This document shows positions 55,862 to 64,000 of a DNA stretch of 64,000 bases, in pieces. The notes beneath the pieces were generated by a model that searched no databases, was not told the DNA's origin, and worked only from the letters and a program-made list of their open reading frames with translations. The stretch lies in the NCBI RefSeq assembly GCF_015082335.1, contig NZ_BLRL01000010.1, positions 1 through 64,000 of the forward strand. The letters run 5' to 3'. Each line of letters begins with the position of its first letter. Within the stretch, counting starts at the first letter, position 1. Source of the DNA: Moritella sp. F3 (GTDB taxonomy: Bacteria; Pseudomonadota; Gammaproteobacteria; Enterobacterales; Moritellaceae). The translations under genes were made by a program, and so were the position numbers.

Positions 55862-57583
55862 TTAGCTGATTTGTTGTTGCTGCTTTTGAGTGCTCGTTTC
55901 GTTCAAGTCGATGACTTGATCTTGTTTTGACTCTGGTCCTACTTCTGTCTTAAGTTCTGATGTTGAGACTTCAGCTGAAGCAATAAGGCAATGTGGGTTC
56001 ATGATCTGTTGTGGATCAAAAGTATCACACAGAGATTGAATCGCTTTGATCGTCAACGGTCCTTTTTCTGTGACTAAATAGGGCTGATGATCTTTACCGA
56101 CACCGTGTTGATGGCTAATCGTACCTCGGTTATTGACGATGATCTCTGACGTTGAGTGTTTTAGTTTTGCCCATTGCGCTAAGGTTTGCTTATAGTTCTT
56201 ACCGGCTTTGAATATATAGGTGGTGTAGATACTCGATCCTTGCTGGTAAAAGTGGGATAAGTGAGTAAATACATGTAGCTGTGGAGCCTCTTCTGCATTT
56301 AAATCTTGTGCTAAGACAGTGCGGAGATTGGTTTCTATTTTAGTTAATAGATTATCGACGTTATGCCAATCGGTGGCTGTTTCGAGCGTATCAACCACAT
56401 AGCCTTTTTGCCACAAAGCCTCACGGAAGTAGGGCATGGTAAAGCGTTTCTCCGCCCATTTATTACCCATGAATGAACCGGTATATAAACCTTGATGTGC
56501 TTTGGTTATTTTTTTTAATTGTTTTAATGCATTGCTGCATTGGAATGCGGTACCCGTTAAGCCAAAGGTCATCATGCACTTGCCTTCTTTCGTACCAAAT
56601 AAAGAGAGGGCTTTTTCCAGTAAGGCTATTTGTTTTCCATGTCCTGCTAAGGCGAGTTGGGTTTCGGTTTCGATGGCATTGCTTAGGCGTAACATCGACA
56701 ATTGAATATCTGATTGGACTAAGGTTTTCGCGGCCTCTTTAGCTTGCTGCCAACTTGGGAAGAAGGTCACGTAAAAATTTTCTTGTTCAGCCAGTTTACG
56801 TACGCGTACTTTAACCGTCGATAAAATGCCAATGCGACCTTCCGAACCCATCAATAAGGCTTTAATGTCAGGGCCTGCTGCTGATGCGGGAAAAGTGGGA
56901 ATATCCAACAGGCCGACAGGGGTAATGACTTCACCGCCGGCAAACAATTCTTCGATACGGCCATAACGTAAAGACTGTTGACCACTCGATCGCGTGACGA
57001 CCCAGCCACCTATGGTTGAAAGTTCGAAAGATTGTGGGAAATGGCCCAGCGTATAACCTTGAGCACGTAATTGAGATTCGACTTGTGGCCCAGGTGTACC
57101 AGCCCCAAATGTGGCTAGCTGGCTGTCGGTATCCAATGCGATGAGGCGGTTCATACGACCCATATCTACGGTTAATATGGCTTGTTGTGAGGCGAAGGGG
57201 TTAATGTGGCCTGCAACACTGGTACCGCCGCCATAGGGGATCACCAGAATATGCTGCTGTTGACAGAAACTCAGCAGTTCGATTAAGTCGTCATTATTTT
57301 CTGGGAATGAAACACCATCTGGAAAATATTCAAAATCGCCGCTGCGCATGGCTAACCAGTCCGGTAGACTTTGGCCTCGAGCATGGCGAATACGGATTTC
57401 AGGATCACGATTAATTAAGCGGTGAGTCGGCAATCTTGATTCAGGCACTTGCTTTATAACATCGCTAAGCTGTGCATCGACGAGTGGTGTTGTCGTGCCG
57501 ACTTTTGCCAGTAAAAAAGCATCAGCTGTATTGGGTAAATCTAATTTATTGGCTTCATCGCCCCAACCATTCCAACGTTTCAT
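55862..57583 (-). CDS. FAD-binding oxidase, alkyldihydroxyacetonephosphate-synthase-like
   Basis: 573-aa flavoprotein of the vanillyl-alcohol-oxidase family, FAD_binding_4 plus FAD-oxidase C-terminal domain. The start MKRWNGWGDEANKLDLP and IPYGGGTSVAGH (about 115-126, FAD pyrophosphate loop), SFELSTIGGWVVTRSSGQQSLRYGRIEEL and DIKALLMGSEGRIGIL match AGPS, the ether-lipid enzyme that swaps an acyl for an alkyl group on acyl-DHAP. The AGPS active-site His triplet is S-H-Q-H-G-V-G here (491-493), with Gln at the middle His. The tail after about 535 is polar. First gene of the cassette, 11 bp before the GlpD-like gene. D-lactate/glycolate-type oxidase is the alternative. Confidence 0.85.
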   Translation of the reverse strand: MKRWNGWGDEANKLDLPNTADAFLLAKVGTTTPLVDAQLSDVIKQVPESRLPTHRLINRDPEIRIRHARGQSLPDWLAMRSGDFEYFPDGVSFPENNDDLIELLSFCQQQHILVIPYGGGTSVAGHINPFASQQAILTVDMGRMNRLIALDTDSQLATFGAGTPGPQVESQLRAQGYTLGHFPQSFELSTIGGWVVTRSSGQQSLRYGRIEELFAGGEVITPVGLLDIPTFPASAAGPDIKALLMGSEGRIGILSTVKVRVRKLAEQENFYVTFFPSWQQAKEAAKTLVQSDIQLSMLRLSNAIETETQLALAGHGKQIALLEKALSLFGTKEGKCMMTFGLTGTAFQCSNALKQLKKITKAHQGLYTGSFMGNKWAEKRFTMPYFREALWQKGYVVDTLETATDWHNVDNLLTKIETNLRTVLAQDLNAEEAPQLHVFTHLSHFYQQGSSIYTTYIFKAGKNYKQTLAQWAKLKHSTSEIIVNNRGTISHQHGVGKDHQPYLVTEKGPLTIKAIQSLCDTFDPQQIMNPHCLIASAEVSTSELKTEVGPESKQDQVIDLNETSTQKQQQQIS

Positions 57584-57756
57584 GCGGTTATCTTCCTTGT
57601 TATATTATGGTATGTAGCATAAGTTTAAGCGCAAAGCTTGGTTGAGCGCATTGTCGTATTAAGCCAAGATAAGTATCAAATTAGGACTAACTCACAATAC
57701 GTTAGGGTAAAGCTCGCTATACTCAATAATACGTATTGAATAAGGATGATTCAGTT
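57584..57756. promoter_or_regulatory. Divergent control region of the AGPS-like cassette and AraC regulator
   Basis: This 173-bp spacer should hold both promoters. AATACGT occurs at 57696-57702 and again at 57728-57734, 32 bp (about three helical turns) apart. The second copy is inside the palindrome AATACGTATT. They are candidate half-sites for the AraC-type regulator. Confidence 0.5.
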
Positions 57757-58785
57757 ATGGTGGGGTTAGGTTCGGCATCAGTGCCAGTGGTAAAACAGTA
57801 TTTGCGCTATGTCGAGACATTGGATATCGATATTCCGGCGTTACTAGTGGCGAGTCGCATATCTGCAGCGACGTTGACAGAAGAAAACGAACGTATTAGT
57901 GGTGAACAGCTGCAGGCTTTTTTAGCCAACCTTATCATTGCCACGGACGATCCATTATTTGGTTTAAAGAGTGGTGTATTTGTTGAACCGAGTTCATACA
58001 GCGTATTGGGTTATATCACGATGACCTGTGCAACACTTGCGCAAGTATTAGAGCGAATTCAACCTTATGAAAAATTGGTGGGAGACATGGGCGTTACGTC
58101 CATTGAGTATCTGCCACAGCAATTAAGCATTCACTGGCATTGTGCTTATACGTTTGAAGATGTGCGCGAGCAGATGGTCGATAACGTGTTTGCCTCTTGG
58201 CTGGCTTATGCTCGTTGGCTGTCGGGACAAGATGTTGGTCCGTTAGCAGTGCATTTACAGCGGGCAAAACCAGCGCCTGCACAGCTTCAACATTACCAGC
58301 AGGTTTTTGATTGCCCTGTGTTATTTTCTCAACCCAATAACAGTCTTATTTTGCCTCGTGATTATTTGGATATCCCATTGCGACAGCCTGACCCTGGTTT
58401 GTTACAAACCTTAGAGTTACATGCAGCAGGACAAGTTTCAGCTTTGGGTGATTCACATCGTTTTAGTATTCAAGTCAAAGATATTATCCGCACTTTATTA
58501 GCCAAGGGGATCACCCGTAAAGATATGGTTGCTGGTCAGTTAAATATGAGCGAACGGACATTACAGCGAAAATTACAGCAAGAACAAACCAGTTATCAAA
58601 AATTACTAGATGAAGCGCGATTATTATTAGCTCAGCAATATTTAACTGAAACATTATTACCAGTAGATGATATTGCTATGCAGTTAGGATTTAGTGAAAC
58701 CCGTTCATTTTTTCGGAGTTTTAAGGGCTGGACAGGGCAAACCCCGAGTATTTATAGAGAATCTAGTTCACATAAATCAGGCTAA
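57757..58785 (+). CDS. AraC-family regulator (OruR/ArgR-like, DUF4034-type N-domain)
   Basis: 342-aa AraC/XylS-type regulator with an N-terminal arabinose-type ligand domain of the long class (about 15-200, with FGLKSGVFVEPSSYSVLGYITMTCATLAQVLERIQPYEKLVG) and a C-terminal double helix-turn-helix (about 245-340: MVAGQLNMSERTLQRKLQQEQTSYQKLLDEAR and DDIAMQLGFSETRSFFRSFKGWTGQTPSIYRE). I use ATG 57757 with AGGA upstream; a TTG at 57736 would add seven residues. It is divergent from the cassette and most likely controls it. The ligand is unknown; the N-domain name in the call is approximate. Confidence 0.87.
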   Translation: MVGLGSASVPVVKQYLRYVETLDIDIPALLVASRISAATLTEENERISGEQLQAFLANLIIATDDPLFGLKSGVFVEPSSYSVLGYITMTCATLAQVLERIQPYEKLVGDMGVTSIEYLPQQLSIHWHCAYTFEDVREQMVDNVFASWLAYARWLSGQDVGPLAVHLQRAKPAPAQLQHYQQVFDCPVLFSQPNNSLILPRDYLDIPLRQPDPGLLQTLELHAAGQVSALGDSHRFSIQVKDIIRTLLAKGITRKDMVAGQLNMSERTLQRKLQQEQTSYQKLLDEARLLLAQQYLTETLLPVDDIAMQLGFSETRSFFRSFKGWTGQTPSIYRESSSHKSG

Positions 58786-58901
58786 ACCAATGATTTCTGA
58801 TGCACAAGCCTTTCAATTGTTGAGTATGAAGTCTAAAATTTGGCATAAATTATAAAGATAAACCCTATACTGCTTCACAGCAGGATGCAATTAGTGAGTA
58901 T

Positions 58902-59222
58902 ATGATGAAAAAAATTACAACAATGATCGTCGCGTTAGCATGTCTAGTACCTTCTTTATCTATGGCCGCGGGTGGTGATGTTGCTGCTGGCAAAGCAAAA
59001 GCAGCAGTATGTGCAGCTTGTCACGGCGCAGCAGGTATTTCTGCAATCCCTATGTACCCAAATCTAGCGGGTCAAAAAGAAATGTATTTAGTTAATGCAT
59101 TAAAAGCGTATAAAACAGGTCAACGTACTGGCGGCATGGCACCAGTGATGAGTGGACAAGCAATGGCATTATCTGATGCTGACATCAATAACGTTGCGGC
59201 ATACTTCTCAAGCCTTAAATAG
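58902..59222 (+). CDS. Small periplasmic cytochrome c (class I, c5/c553 type)
   Basis: 106-aa monoheme cytochrome c. The signal peptide ([19 protein letters not shown]) precedes [22 protein letters not shown], whose CAACH is the covalent heme site. The axial Met is in [12 protein letters not shown], and [17 protein letters not shown] is the C-terminal helix. It probably shuttles electrons to a terminal oxidase or reductase. The start may be the second ATG at 58905. It stands alone between the AraC gene and dnaB and ends in its own terminator. Confidence 0.92.
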   Translation: MMKKITTMIVALACLVPSLSMAAGGDVAAGKAKAAVCAACHGAAGISAIPMYPNLAGQKEMYLVNALKAYKTGQRTGGMAPVMSGQAMALSDADINNVAAYFSSLK

Positions 59223-59252
59223 TAGTGCGTGAATTGCTACTAATAAGCGCAT

Positions 59253-59276
59253 AAAGCCTCATGATGAGGCTTTTTT
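59253..59276 (+). terminator. Terminator of the cytochrome c gene
   Basis: AAAGCCTCA and TGAGGCTTT form a stem with a short TGA-centred loop, followed by T residues, 31 bp after the stop. Confidence 0.88.
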
Positions 59277-59401
59277 ATTAACCAAAAACCGTCAAACACT
59301 TCCCTCGACTAAATTTTTACTGCTTCTCAGGTTATTTCATTTCCCCTACAGGGATATTTTGAGGATAATGGTTAATCACACTAAATTTCGTGAGTGCTAG
59401 C

Positions 59402-60829
59402 ATGGCCGATAAACGTCAAAATCAGTTTCAAAATCAGTTTTCAAAAGATAAAAATAAAAAAGACAGTGCTGTTGATGCGCTAAAAGTGCCGCCGCATTCG
59501 TTTGAGGCTGAGCAATCGGTTTTAGGTGGCTTATTCATTGATAATGAAGCCTGGGATCGTGTAACCGAATTTATTGTGGCGAAAGATTTTTACAGCCGCC
59601 CACATCAACTTATCTTCGAAGCGATGGCTAAGTTGGTGGATCAACATATCCCTCTCGATATTATTACCGTATCGGAATGGCTAGATAACGAAGAGCTGCT
59701 TGATGATGCTGGTGGCTTTGCGTATCTGGGTGATATTGTTAAAAATACCCCAAGTGCGTCGAACATTACTGCGTATGCAAACATCGTACGTGAGCGAGCG
59801 GTGATCCGTGAGCTTATTGCTGTTGCGAGTGATATCACTGAATCAGGTTATGAGCCACAAGGGCGTAAAAGTACCGACCTGCTTGATTTAGCGGAAAGTA
59901 AAGTATTCCAAATTGCAGAATCAAGACAGAGTGAAGGCCAGGGCCCGAAAAATCTAGAAAGTGTCCTGCAAGAAACCGTTGATAAAATCGAAGAGCTTTA
60001 CCAAACCCCACATGATGGTGTGACAGGTGTGGCTTCTGGTTATAACGATCTTGATGGCATGACAACGGGCTTTCAACCGTCTGATTTGATTATTGTTGCA
60101 GCTCGTCCATCGATGGGTAAAACGACATTTGCGATGAACTTATGTGAGCACGCGGCATTAAACGAAGATAAACCAGCGGTTATTTTCTCGCTGGAGATGC
60201 CTGCAGAACAGATTATGATGCGTATGCTCGCGTCACTCGGAAAGATTAACCAAACTAAAGTACGTACCGGCCAGTTAGATGATGATGATTGGGCGCGTCT
60301 ATCTGCAACCATGAAAAGCATGCTAGAGCAGGGGAAAATGTACATTGATGATAGTTCTGGTTTGACTCCGACCGAGGTACGTTCGCGCTCACGTCGTATT
60401 GCGCGTGATCATGGGGGTATCAGTATGATCATGATCGATTACCTACAGTTGATGCGTGTACCCGCGTTAAGTGAAAACAGAACCTTGGAAATTGCAGAAA
60501 TTTCGCGTTCATTGAAGTCCCTTGCCAAGGAACTTAAATGTCCTGTTATTGCCTTATCACAGCTTAACCGCTCGTTGGAGCAACGTGCAGATAAGCGCCC
60601 TGTTAACTCGGATCTACGTGAATCCGGTTCGATTGAGCAGGATGCCGATTTAATTATGTTTATTTATCGTGATGAAGTTTATAACGATGATTCGCCAGAT
60701 AAAGGCACCGCCGAAATCATTATCGGTAAACAACGTAACGGCCCGATTGGTAAAGTCAGACTGACCTTTAACGGTCAATTCTCACGTTTTGATAACTTTA
60801 CTGGTCCTGCTTATGATGATGATTACTAA
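59402..60829 (+). CDS. dnaB: Replicative DNA helicase DnaB
   Basis: Hexameric 5'-3' helicase of the replication fork, about 475 aa (E. coli 471). The N-terminal domain has VPPHSFEAEQSVLGGLFIDNEAWDRV and the RecA-like domain has Walker A ARPSMGKTTFAMNLCEHAA, Walker B IMIDYLQLM, and SDLRESGSIEQDADLIMFIYRDEVY. I prefer ATG 59402 (MADKRQNQF); an in-frame GTG at 59390 adds four residues and neither has a strong SD. No intein interrupts it. alr follows 9 bp later. Confidence 0.96.
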   Translation: MADKRQNQFQNQFSKDKNKKDSAVDALKVPPHSFEAEQSVLGGLFIDNEAWDRVTEFIVAKDFYSRPHQLIFEAMAKLVDQHIPLDIITVSEWLDNEELLDDAGGFAYLGDIVKNTPSASNITAYANIVRERAVIRELIAVASDITESGYEPQGRKSTDLLDLAESKVFQIAESRQSEGQGPKNLESVLQETVDKIEELYQTPHDGVTGVASGYNDLDGMTTGFQPSDLIIVAARPSMGKTTFAMNLCEHAALNEDKPAVIFSLEMPAEQIMMRMLASLGKINQTKVRTGQLDDDDWARLSATMKSMLEQGKMYIDDSSGLTPTEVRSRSRRIARDHGGISMIMIDYLQLMRVPALSENRTLEIAEISRSLKSLAKELKCPVIALSQLNRSLEQRADKRPVNSDLRESGSIEQDADLIMFIYRDEVYNDDSPDKGTAEIIIGKQRNGPIGKVRLTFNGQFSRFDNFTGPAYDDDY

Positions 60830-60838
60830 GGAATAGCT

Positions 60839-61912
60839 ATGCGTTCAGCAACGGCTGAAATATGTTTGCAGTCATTGCAGCATAACGTTAAACAGATAAA
60901 AAGCATTGCCCCAAACAGTAAAATAATGGCCGTTGTGAAAGCGAATGCTTATGGTCATGGTTTATTGGCTGTTGCGAGATCATTGAAAGCGGTCGATGCA
61001 TTTGCAGTGGCACGTGTTGAAGAGGCATTAACGCTACGTAGTGGCGGCATTGTTAAACCAATTTTGCTGTTGGAAGGTTTTTTTTCAACAGACGAGTTAC
61101 CGATCTTAGTTGCCAATAATATTCAGACATCGGTGCATATTGAACAGCAATTGGCTGAGCTTGAAGAGGCGGATTTAGATGCGCCGATTCATGTGTGGTT
61201 GAAAATGGATACTGGCATGCATCGTTTAGGTATCCGCCCGGATAACTGCAAGCGTGCGATTGAGCGTTTAAAGAATAATACTAATGTGGTGCAACCTGCT
61301 CGGTTGATGACGCATTTTAGTTGTGCTGATGAAGCTGATCCAAGTATTACCCAGCGCCAAATTGATTTATTTGATGAATTAGTCGCAGGTGAAGAAGGGG
61401 AACACTCGATTGCCAATTCAGCTGGTGTTTTAGCGTGGCCGACTGCACGTCGTGAATGGATCCGTCCTGGTATTATGTTGTATGGCGTATCACCGATGAT
61501 CGGTGCAACGGCCGTCGAGCATAACCTCAAGCCGGTGATGACATTAACCACTGATTTGATTGCAGTACATGATATTAAGCAAGGCGAAAAAACCGGTTAT
61601 GGCGGTATTTGGAGCGCACCTAAAGATACGCGATTGGGTGTTGTTGCTGTCGGTTACGGTGATGGTTATCCACGTATGGCACCTGAAGGCACACCTGTTT
61701 TAATTAACGGCCGTATCGTACCGATTGTTGGCCGTGTATCGATGGATATGCTAACGGTGGACTTAGGCGCTGATTGCCAAGACCAAGTCGGTGATAAAGT
61801 GATCATGTGGGGCGCCGGGTTACCCGCTGAATTAGTGGCTGAACACATAGGTACCATCGCATATGAACTCGTCACTAAGCTTACGCAACGGGTATCGCTA
61901 AAATATTTATAA
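60839..61912 (+). CDS. alr: Alanine racemase
   Basis: PLP enzyme converting L- to D-alanine for peptidoglycan. The PLP lysine is Lys34 in MAVVKANAYGHG; the opposing catalytic Tyr lies in EKTGYGGIWSAP. RLMTHFSCADEAD, NSAGVLAWP, RPGIMLYGVSPM and GRVSMDMLTVDLG are family motifs. At 357 aa it matches E. coli Alr (359). It is cotranscribed with dnaB, the conserved order. Confidence 0.97.
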   Translation: MRSATAEICLQSLQHNVKQIKSIAPNSKIMAVVKANAYGHGLLAVARSLKAVDAFAVARVEEALTLRSGGIVKPILLLEGFFSTDELPILVANNIQTSVHIEQQLAELEEADLDAPIHVWLKMDTGMHRLGIRPDNCKRAIERLKNNTNVVQPARLMTHFSCADEADPSITQRQIDLFDELVAGEEGEHSIANSAGVLAWPTARREWIRPGIMLYGVSPMIGATAVEHNLKPVMTLTTDLIAVHDIKQGEKTGYGGIWSAPKDTRLGVVAVGYGDGYPRMAPEGTPVLINGRIVPIVGRVSMDMLTVDLGADCQDQVGDKVIMWGAGLPAELVAEHIGTIAYELVTKLTQRVSLKYL

Positions 61913-62064
61913 ATTTATAAAAATTAGTGAATTGTCATATTGATGTTACCGCTTTGTAAGCTAAAGAAAGTCAAGTTATATCAAGCTATTATATGCATAA
62001 ATAACAGATGGTCATGAATATTAATGCAGTATATTAGGTATTAGCTGCACTTATTATCTGCATT
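61913..62064. other. Spacer after alr without recognisable features
   Basis: AT-rich non-coding DNA; I see no gene, clear terminator or repeat here. The downstream part of the 358-bp alr-tetR gap holds the promoter/operator described separately. Confidence 0.5.
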
Positions 62065-62109
62065 TTGTGAATTAATTAGGCTATTATAGTATAGAGTCAC
62101 GACTCTATA
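62065..62109 (+). promoter_or_regulatory. Candidate promoter and operator of the TetR gene
   Basis: TTGTGA (62065-62070) and TAGTAT (62087-62092) are spaced 16 bp. A perfect 20-bp palindrome, TATAGAGTC-AC-GACTCTATA (62090-62109), overlaps the -10 and start point, ideal for TetR autorepression. It implies a leader of about 165 nt; a second TATAAT at 62240-62245 could give a short one. Confidence 0.6.
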
Positions 62110-62270
62110 TACTCAATTAGGGTTGTAACAGCACCGATAATAGCAAATTACTGTTTTATTTCGGCGATATTTAGCGAATAAGTGTAAATTTGATTGATGT
62201 AACTAAAGGTTATTATTAAGCTTAATTTATCCCACTTTATATAATTTAATTTGTGCAATGATGAGGGCAT

Positions 62271-62918
62271 ATGACAGAAAATAACACGACGCAAAGAAAT
62301 CTTCCGAGGCAGGAAAGAAGCCTTGAAAGAGTAAAGCAAATAATTGATTCTGCGGCAGCTTTGTTTGATGAAATTGGTATTGCTAATGCTACGCCTTCTG
62401 ATATAGCAAAAGCATCAGGTTTAACCAGAACATCGTTGTACCGTTATTTTCCAAATAAAGCATCGATAATTCGTGCTTTAGCAGAGCGTCACCTTCAAGC
62501 ACTGCAATTACGATTCTCGGCTGTACCAAGTGATTTACCACTTGGAGAACGCATTGAATTGGTTATTGAGGTATACGCTGAATTTTATCGTAAAGAACCG
62601 GGTTATATGGCTGTTTGGTCGGGTGTAGATTCCTTACCTGAGCTAAAAAGTATTGATCAGTCAGCGCTTGATTTCCATTCTGCAGTGATTCAAAAGCAAA
62701 TGGAAAGCATCGTTTCTGATGAGATTAGTGCTGAGCAGATTAAGATGATCTCGGTTATCTTGCCACGTACTGTCGGCTCTATTTTACGTCTAGCAGTACA
62801 AGAGCCTGAATCAGCAGATAAATACGTTCGTGAAGCAAAAGTGCTAGCGACTGTATATTTGACTCATTACGCACATCTTTCTGGTTATGACCTTAAGAGT
62901 CAGTTAAACGCAGAATAA
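62271..62918 (+). CDS. TetR/AcrR-family transcriptional regulator
   Basis: 215-aa repressor. The N-terminal helix-turn-helix (about 18-65) reads RVKQIIDSAAALFDEIGIANATPSDIAKASGLTRTSLYRYFPNKASIIRALAERH, the TetR signature. The C-terminal ligand domain (about 70-210) has TetR_C-like helices, with EFYRKEPGYMAVWSG, and no identifiable ligand. SD GAGGG precedes the ATG. It lies upstream of the radical SAM gene on the same strand, 89 bp away, so the two may share regulation. Confidence 0.93.
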   Translation: MTENNTTQRNLPRQERSLERVKQIIDSAAALFDEIGIANATPSDIAKASGLTRTSLYRYFPNKASIIRALAERHLQALQLRFSAVPSDLPLGERIELVIEVYAEFYRKEPGYMAVWSGVDSLPELKSIDQSALDFHSAVIQKQMESIVSDEISAEQIKMISVILPRTVGSILRLAVQEPESADKYVREAKVLATVYLTHYAHLSGYDLKSQLNAE

Positions 62919-63007
62919 TCGAATAAATTAGCAGTGTTGAGCCCATAACACTGCTACCCTCCTTAAATTAGCAGCGGATGCTTACCCTCAAATAATGGAA
63001 CTGTTTT

Positions 63008-63895
63008 ATGCCTATCTCTTATGTTGAACCTGTATTTCGTCCGCCGAGTGAATGGCGTTCATTGATCTTACAAGTCGCAAATGGTTGTTCTTGGAATAAC
63101 TGCACTTTTTGCGATATGTATACGCAACCACAGAAAAAATTTCGCGCTAAAAAAATCGATGACATCGAAGCTGAAATTTTAAGTGTTGTTGCCAGTGGTC
63201 AAAAACATCAGCGTGTTTTTCTAGCAGACGGCGATGCGATGACGTTACCGTTTAAACGTTTAAAAGAGATCTTATTACTGATCCGTAAACACATGCCCGA
63301 TGTGCAAAGAGTGAGTGCCTATTGCCTGCCGCGTAACATCAAAAGTAAATCATTGGCTGAGCTTTATGAGTTAGGTAATTTAGGACTCGGTATTGTTTAT
63401 GTTGGTTGTGAAAGTGGTGATGATGAGGTGCTGGCGTTAGTCGAAAAAGGTGAAACGTACGATTCACAACTTGATGCGTTATACAAACTCAAAGGCGCAG
63501 GCATTAAAACCTCGGTGATGATATTAAATGGCCTTGGTGGTACTGAATTTACCAAACAGCATGCATTAAACTCAGCTCGCTTGATGAATGAAGCACAACC
63601 AGATTATTTATCCACGTTAGTGGTGTCTTTTCCATTGGGCCAAGCTAAATTTGCGCACAATTTTAAAAATGGTTTCCAATTACCCGATCAACACGGATTA
63701 TTTCTGGAAATGCAGATGCTGCTAGAGAATTTGGAATTGAATAATACGGTATTCAGATCTGACCATGCCTCTAACTATTTGTCTTTGAAGGGCACGTTAG
63801 GGAAAGATAAAGCGCAGTTGTTAGCGCAAGTGCGCAGTGCGATTGAAGCACCAGAGCACAGTAAATTGCGTAAAGAGTGGCAGCGCGGACTATAA
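63008..63895 (+). CDS. Radical SAM protein with C-x4-C-x2-C cluster motif
   Basis: 295-aa radical SAM enzyme of unknown reaction. The cluster motif is in LQVANGCSWNNCTFCDMYTQ: three cysteines spaced C-x4-C-x2-C (residues 27, 32 and 35), unlike the usual C-x3-C-x2-C. It is followed by FLADGDAMTLPFKRLKEIL and a (GlGiVYVGCESGDDEVLALVEKG) segment typical of Elp3/MiaB/NifB-type barrels. No B12 or accessory cluster domain is seen. It follows the TetR gene on the same strand; the window ends 105 bp after it. Confidence 0.88.
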   Translation: MPISYVEPVFRPPSEWRSLILQVANGCSWNNCTFCDMYTQPQKKFRAKKIDDIEAEILSVVASGQKHQRVFLADGDAMTLPFKRLKEILLLIRKHMPDVQRVSAYCLPRNIKSKSLAELYELGNLGLGIVYVGCESGDDEVLALVEKGETYDSQLDALYKLKGAGIKTSVMILNGLGGTEFTKQHALNSARLMNEAQPDYLSTLVVSFPLGQAKFAHNFKNGFQLPDQHGLFLEMQMLLENLELNNTVFRSDHASNYLSLKGTLGKDKAQLLAQVRSAIEAPEHSKLRKEWQRGL

Positions 63896-64000
63896 GTTTA
63901 GGTTCTGCATTATGTCCATCATATTAAACGTCGTCATTATCACAAGCTTAATAAAAACAGCTGACACGAGATGACAACAAGAAAGTGCGATGCTATGGTT

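Noticed and set aside
62148..62339. Minus-strand small open frame across the tetR start
   Set aside because: It overlaps the helix-turn-helix coding region, has no SD and no similarity I can recognise.

Overview
The window is a stretch of gammaproteobacterial chromosome with moderate-to-low GC. Gene content and order point to a marine relative of Vibrionales/Alteromonadales, and Moritella is my best guess: motX (sodium-driven polar flagellum) sits beside rnr, yggS-proC-yggT is divergent from pilT-pilU, and tolC is divergent from nudF-cpdA-yqiA-parE. Nearly all of it is core genome. I see no insertion sequence, prophage, CRISPR array, rRNA or integrase. The only RNA gene is a tRNA-Phe at the left edge.

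Layout. 1-2.8 kb (-): tRNA-Phe, mltC, yggX, mutY. 3-5.1 kb (+): trmB, yggL, glsA. 5.2-10 kb (-): an operon yggS-proC-yggT-DUF4426-rdgB-hemW. 10-13 kb (+): pilT, pilU, yaaA. 13.2-16 kb (-): an SH3-domain protein, then the DUF47-pit phosphate-uptake pair behind a Pho-box-like repeat. 16.3-24.3 kb: ygiF and glnE (+), normally neighbours, are separated by a five-gene minus-strand block (DUF350, DUF2170, PspA/IM30, DUF2491, small two-segment protein) resembling E. coli yjfIJKL. 24.4-26.9 kb (-): lpxL, tolC. 27.2-31.5 kb (+): nudF, cpdA, yqiA, parE, with yqiB missing. 31.7-35.5 kb (+): an RND pump and its adaptor. 35.8-39.7 kb (+): a ferric iron ABC importer behind a Fur-like box. 39.8-43.6 kb: argR (-) and the arginine importer artPJQM (+), divergent across candidate ARG boxes. 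43.9-50.7 kb: mdh, motX, rnr, rlmB, an RDD protein, elaA. 51-52.3 kb: rpsF-rpsR-rplI without priB. 52.5-58.8 kb: a minus-strand cassette (AGPS-like flavoprotein, GlpD-like dehydrogenase, FGGY kinase) with a divergent AraC-type regulator. 58.9-61.9 kb: a small cytochrome c, dnaB, alr. 62.3-63.9 kb: a TetR regulator and a radical SAM protein.

The least understood parts are two accessory blocks set into conserved neighbourhoods. The first is the PspA/DUF2170/DUF2491 block. Its promoter carries a 16-nt inverted repeat whose halves are each palindromic (20127-20182), one half covering a consensus -35. Its last gene encodes a small protein made of two ribbon-helix-helix-like segments that could be the autoregulator. 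The second is the AGPS-like/GlpD-like/FGGY cassette between rplI and dnaB. It looks like a glycerol-phosphate or ether-lipid-like pathway of unknown product. Other points worth a check are an Asp in place of the catalytic Glu of MltC, a one-residue insertion in the NudF Nudix box, the missing priB and yqiB, and several well-placed palindromes that look like operators.

All calls come from reading the sequence and from remembered family features; no database search was run. Start sites were moved where a Shine-Dalgarno sequence or family length argued for it.
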